A stretch of 36,712 bases of DNA from an uncultured Bacteroidota bacterium (GTDB lineage Bacteria > Bacteroidota > Bacteroidia > Bacteroidales > WCHB1-69): the NCBI GenBank assembly GCA_902770735.1, contig CACXUB010000031.1:1-36712 (forward strand). The letters run 5' to 3'. The position numbers and the translations under genes are program-made. The notes below the pieces were generated by a model. That model was not told the origin of the DNA and made no database searches. It saw only the letters and a list, made by a program, of their open reading frames with translations. Shown piece by piece: positions 34,050-36,712 of the stretch; the first letter of the stretch is position 1, and every line of letters begins with the position of its first letter.

Positions 34050-34385
34050 ATGAAGATTGTTGCGTATAAGAACTATTATCGCGATTTTATGTCCAAATTA
34101 ACTGATATTGAACAAAATAAGATAAAACGTGCGTTGTTGCTCTTTGAAACAGAAGATAAGATCCCCAAACACTATATTGGATATATTCGAGACGGATTGT
34201 TCGAATTTCGTGTTACATGCGAGAATAAAGAGTTTCGCTTATTCTTTATATATGATGGGAATACAATGATCGTTTTGTTCAATTGTTTTACCAAAAAATC
34301 AAGGAAAACGCCTAAAAAGGAAATAGATAAAGCATTAAAAATCAGGGAGGAATATCGAAATGCAAAACAACGAGGTATTATATGA
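34050..34385 (+). CDS. higB: RelE/HigB-type toxin
   Basis: A 111-residue basic protein of the HigB/Gp49-like RelE superfamily: EFRVTCENKEFRLFFIYDGNTMIVLFNCFTKKSRKTPKKEID (seen as about residues 57-98) is the usual core strand and C-terminal helix region. Such toxins cut mRNA at the ribosome. The frame is open 13 codons upstream, but ATG at 34050 gives the normal MKIVAYKNYY start and sits 9 nt after the -7 box. The 3' end overlaps the antitoxin gene by 26 nt. Toxin-first order and the HTH antitoxin are characteristic of higBA. A decayed relative lies at 33547. Confidence 0.85.
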   Translation: MKIVAYKNYYRDFMSKLTDIEQNKIKRALLLFETEDKIPKHYIGYIRDGLFEFRVTCENKEFRLFFIYDGNTMIVLFNCFTKKSRKTPKKEIDKALKIREEYRNAKQRGII

Positions 34386-34659
34386 TGTAAGCGCGGAACT
34401 TGAACGGGATTTTGGTCCCAAGGGCTCAGAAAGCCGAAAATTAGCGGAAGACAAGGCGTGGGAGGAGTATAACGCGCAAATTCTTCTAGATGCAAGAAAA
34501 AACGCGGGCTTGACCCAGCAGGAACTTGCCGAAAGGATCGGTGTTGACAAGAGTTATGTGTCGCGGGTGGAACGAGGTCTTATAATTCCATCTGTTTCAA
34601 CACTTTATCGTATTGCTGCCGCCATGGGATTAACGGTTGAGCTGAATCCATCCGTTTGA
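34360..34659 (+). CDS. higA: HigA-type HTH (XRE) antitoxin
   Basis: A 99-residue protein with a Cro/C1 helix-turn-helix (about 43-95: ARKNAGLTQQELAERIGVDKSYVSRVERG). It should neutralise HigB and repress the pair through the palindrome at 34011. The start overlaps the toxin gene; a GGGAGG lies 10 nt upstream of the ATG, an unusually Shine-Dalgarno-like signal for this phylum, perhaps hinting at transfer. Leader copy B begins at the very next base after the stop codon. Confidence 0.88.
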   Translation: MQNNEVLYDVSAELERDFGPKGSESRKLAEDKAWEEYNAQILLDARKNAGLTQQELAERIGVDKSYVSRVERGLIIPSVSTLYRIAAAMGLTVELNPSV

Positions 34660-34889
34660 TTCCTCGTGATTCCCGTGATCCGCGGAGATACAGTTCTCGC
34701 GATCTCTCCCCGAAATCCTGCGAAATCCGACCTGAAAAATTAACTAATCAAGATTGAATAGTTAAAATTATTTTTCAACTTATTGATTATCAAGGACTAA
34801 AAAATTTCACAAAACCCTTGACAAAAGTTCGTTTCCGTTGTATATTTGCAGACGGAAATATCATTATTCAATCATCAAAATAAAGTGTT
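34660..34889 (+). repeat. 230-nt conserved leader, copy B
   Basis: Same length as copies A and C. Inverted repeat TTAACTA/TAGTTAA at 34740-34746 and 34759-34765. The arms around the -7 box read TTTCCGT (34832-34838) and ACGGAAA (34852-34858): both changed relative to copy A so that pairing is kept. It starts directly after the higA stop. Confidence 0.9.
34818..34848 (+). promoter_or_regulatory. promoter in leader copy B
   Basis: TTGAC at 34818 and TATATTTG at 34841-34848, spacer 20 nt. It drives the ORF6N/TonB-C fusion gene. Confidence 0.7.
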
Positions 34890-36245
34890 ATGACGAACAT
34901 TATAGAAGTTGAAAACAAGATCATCACCCTTAGAGACCAGCAGGTGATATTGGCAAATCATGTGGCAGAACTTTATGGCGTAGAGACACGCGAGGTGAAT
35001 CAAGCAATAAAGAATAACCCTGAGAAGTTCCCCGAAGGGTACGTCTTTGAACTCGACCAGTCCGAGAGAAATGAGGTTGTCAAAATTTTTGATAACCTCG
35101 GAAATGTCCGTTATTCGCCATCAAAACCCAAAGCCTTCACCGAAAAAGGCCTCTATGTGTTGGCCACCATTCTGAAAAGTCCGCAGGCCGTGGAGACTAC
35201 CATCGCCATTGTGGAGGCATACGCAAAGCTGAAGGAGCTGTCGCGGGTGATGACGCAAATTCCGCAGCAAGAGGAGAACTCCGTGGAGCAGAAGACGTTG
35301 CTGCAGCGCGGCGGCCAGCTGGTGGAGGATCTTTTGACGGACGTGTTGCCGGTCCAGAGCAGCGAGACCTCCTTTGAGCTGAACTTGGCGATGTTCAAGT
35401 TCAAGCACTCGGTGAAACGTTTCATACTTGCAATTTGCATATTGACGGCAGTCGTGGGCGCTTTTGCGCAGCGGGACTATTACATCGGGGTTCCGCTTCA
35501 CGAAGCGAATGTGAAGGATTCCGCAAGAATAGTGCTCGACATGCTGCCGTGGAATCTCAACGGACGGCTGGATGAGGGTAAAATGCCGCGCTATTTGGAA
35601 CCGCTAAAACAATTTTTGACAGAACACCCGGGCTACAAGTGCAACATCCACTTGTACGGGGTTGAATCGAATGAGGAAAAAAACCTCGCTTTCACAACGT
35701 ATCAAGCCAAGAGGCTGGGCGAATATTTTACATACGAGGACACTCTTTTTGAAAGAAATTGTCTCAACGGGATCATTCCGCACGGCACATACAACCCCTT
35801 GTTCAAGAATGTTCAGCCGGACAGCAGCAACCGAATATACAAGGGTCGAGCCGCTTTTTATCTTCGGGAGTGCGTGATTGTGGAACTGATTCAGCCAAAG
35901 CCCCTCCACACGATGGCGCAGAAGTCCGTGTTCACGTCGCATCCTATTGATGCAGTGGACAGGGCACCCTCCTTTCCCGGTGGGTCTGCTGCCTTTTTCA
36001 AGTACCTTTATGACCGTATGGATTACTCTGTGGTTGGCCAAAACGATGTCGTGGGATCGGTTGTGGTGGAATTCGATATCGACGCTTTCGGTCAGGTCAG
36101 CAAACCGGAACTGACTTTCCCTCTGTTCCCCGCCTTGGACGAGCAGGCGCTCCGCATTGTCAATGAGATGCCCCGTTGGAATCCTGCCGCGAAAAACGGT
36201 CGTCCTGTGGATTGTCGGTATCGACTGATCCTGTATTACTTTTAG
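34890..36245 (+). CDS. ORF6N-domain protein fused to a secreted TonB-C-domain protein
   Basis: A 451-codon frame with two unrelated parts. Residues 1-177 are a nearly complete ORF6N protein (phage antirepressor-type DNA-binding domain, about 8-95, with FTEKGLYVLATILKS), ending FELNLAMFKFKHSVKR as such proteins normally do just before their stop. Directly after comes a signal-peptide-like core (FILAICILTAVVGAFA-Q, 178-194), a periplasmic region without a family I recognise, and a TonB C-terminal-type domain (about 365-451: APSFPGGSAAFFKYL to ALRIVNEMPRWNPA). An internal GTG at 35412 would start MKRFILAICIL, a perfect signal peptide giving a 277-residue secreted protein; ATG at 35391 is another option. 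So this is either one chimeric protein with an internal membrane segment or two products from one frame. I infer recombination at the shared GTGAAACG-type sequence. Confidence 0.8.
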   Translation: MTNIIEVENKIITLRDQQVILANHVAELYGVETREVNQAIKNNPEKFPEGYVFELDQSERNEVVKIFDNLGNVRYSPSKPKAFTEKGLYVLATILKSPQAVETTIAIVEAYAKLKELSRVMTQIPQQEENSVEQKTLLQRGGQLVEDLLTDVLPVQSSETSFELNLAMFKFKHSVKRFILAICILTAVVGAFAQRDYYIGVPLHEANVKDSARIVLDMLPWNLNGRLDEGKMPRYLEPLKQFLTEHPGYKCNIHLYGVESNEEKNLAFTTYQAKRLGEYFTYEDTLFERNCLNGIIPHGTYNPLFKNVQPDSSNRIYKGRAAFYLRECVIVELIQPKPLHTMAQKSVFTSHPIDAVDRAPSFPGGSAAFFKYLYDRMDYSVVGQNDVVGSVVVEFDIDAFGQVSKPELTFPLFPALDEQALRIVNEMPRWNPAAKNGRPVDCRYRLILYYF

Positions 36246-36283
36246 TGCTCAGCGGCGTATCACCCACGTGTCGTATGAGATAT

Positions 36284-36513
36284 TTCCTCGTGATCCCCGC
36301 GATCCGCGGAGATTACTTCCGCGCTTTCTCTTCCCGAAATCCTGCGAAATCCGACCTGAAAAATTAACTAATCAAGACGGGATAGTTAAAATTAATTTTC
36401 AATTTATTGATTTTCAAGGATAAAAAAATTTCACAAAACCCTTGACAAGGGCTCGTTTCCGTTGTATATTTGCAGACGGAAATATCATTATTCAATCATC
36501 AAAATAAAGTGTT
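36284..36513 (+). repeat. 230-nt conserved leader, copy C
   Basis: Same length as A and B but more diverged, mainly in the first 60 nt. TTAACTA/TAGTTAA at 36364-36370 and 36383-36389; arms TTTCCGT (36456-36462) and ACGGAAA (36476-36482). It begins 38 nt after the stop of the fusion gene. Confidence 0.9.
36442..36472 (+). promoter_or_regulatory. promoter in leader copy C
   Basis: TTGAC at 36442 and TATATTTG at 36465-36472, spacer 20 nt. Confidence 0.7.
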
Positions 36514-36712
36514 ATGACGAACATTATAGAAGTTGAAAACAAGATTATCACCCTCAGAGACCAGCAGGTGATATTGGACTCCGATGTGGCGGAACTGTAT
36601 GGTGTGCAGACAAAGGAAATTAATCAAGCGGTGAGGAACAATCCCGAGAAATTTCCGATAGGATATATTTGGGAACTGTCAACCGAAGAGACACAATCTT
36701 TAAGGTCAAAAA
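36514..36712 (+). CDS. ORF6N-domain protein, copy C (partial, runs off the window)
   Basis: Sixty-six codons are visible, open to the window edge. The first 21 residues equal copy B (MTNIIEVENKIITLRDQQVI plus L), then the sequences part: copy C continues DSDVAELYGVQTKEINQAVR, closer to the ORF6N consensus (LD-DLAELYGV) than copy B (ANHVAELYGVETREVNQAIK). The DNA-binding ORF6N domain is a phage and mobile-element regulator domain, often in antirepressors. Full length and any C-terminal fusion cannot be judged here. Confidence 0.85.
   Translation, partial: MTNIIEVENKIITLRDQQVILDSDVAELYGVQTKEINQAVRNNPEKFPIGYIWELSTEETQSLRSK

Overview
The window looks like a chromosomal segment of a Bacteroidota bacterium, most likely order Bacteroidales. 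Supports: type IX secretion genes (porV, porU, a PorP/SprF protein, gldJ), a long-form NusB, DUF1573 and META lipoproteins, a DPP7-type S46 peptidase, an EnvC-like degenerate LytM gene, almost no Shine-Dalgarno sequences, and many Bacteroidota-type promoters with a TAnnTTTG -7 box. No rRNA, tRNA or CRISPR array was seen.

Layout. 1-3283 (+): gtrA, an S9/DPP-IV-like peptidase, and thpR overlapping it. 3294-14564 (-): a run of genes that, read in the direction of transcription, goes porU, porV, ispF, alkaline phosphatase, a membrane coiled-coil protein, nusB, a DUF1573 lipoprotein, yajC, a short YbbR-like protein and coaE. 14673-17398 (+): divergent porP-gldJ with its own promoter and a strong terminator, so 9.4-17.4 kb is a type IX secretion island (PorU and PorV process cargo at the outer membrane; PorP and GldJ belong to the trans-envelope machinery). 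17411-18793 (+): a DUF2156-GNAT fusion. 18802-21065 (-): a broken envC-like gene, engB and a META lipoprotein. 21203-21814 (+): pnuC. 21822-24893 (-): lipoprotein, mltF, purD. 25020-33517 (+): lspA, S46 peptidase, a Pif1-like helicase, sufC-sufD and rlmH.

Several spacers consist of short tandem repeats (periods 7, 14, 18 and 18/19) that run over the stop or start codons of the flanking genes. Two of them share the same heptamer family.

The most unusual part is 33547-36712. A 230-nt leader occurs three times without any length change. Each copy carries a promoter whose -7 box is flanked by an inverted repeat, and the arms of that repeat covary between copies. Each copy leads into an ORF6N-domain gene: copy A is broken by a 191-nt deletion, copy B is fused in frame to a secreted TonB-C-domain protein, and copy C is intact to the window edge. 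An intact higBA toxin-antitoxin module with a palindromic operator lies between A and B, and the decayed tail of a second higB precedes A. I read this as a tandemly duplicated higBA/ORF6N cassette that is decaying and capturing neighbouring genes.
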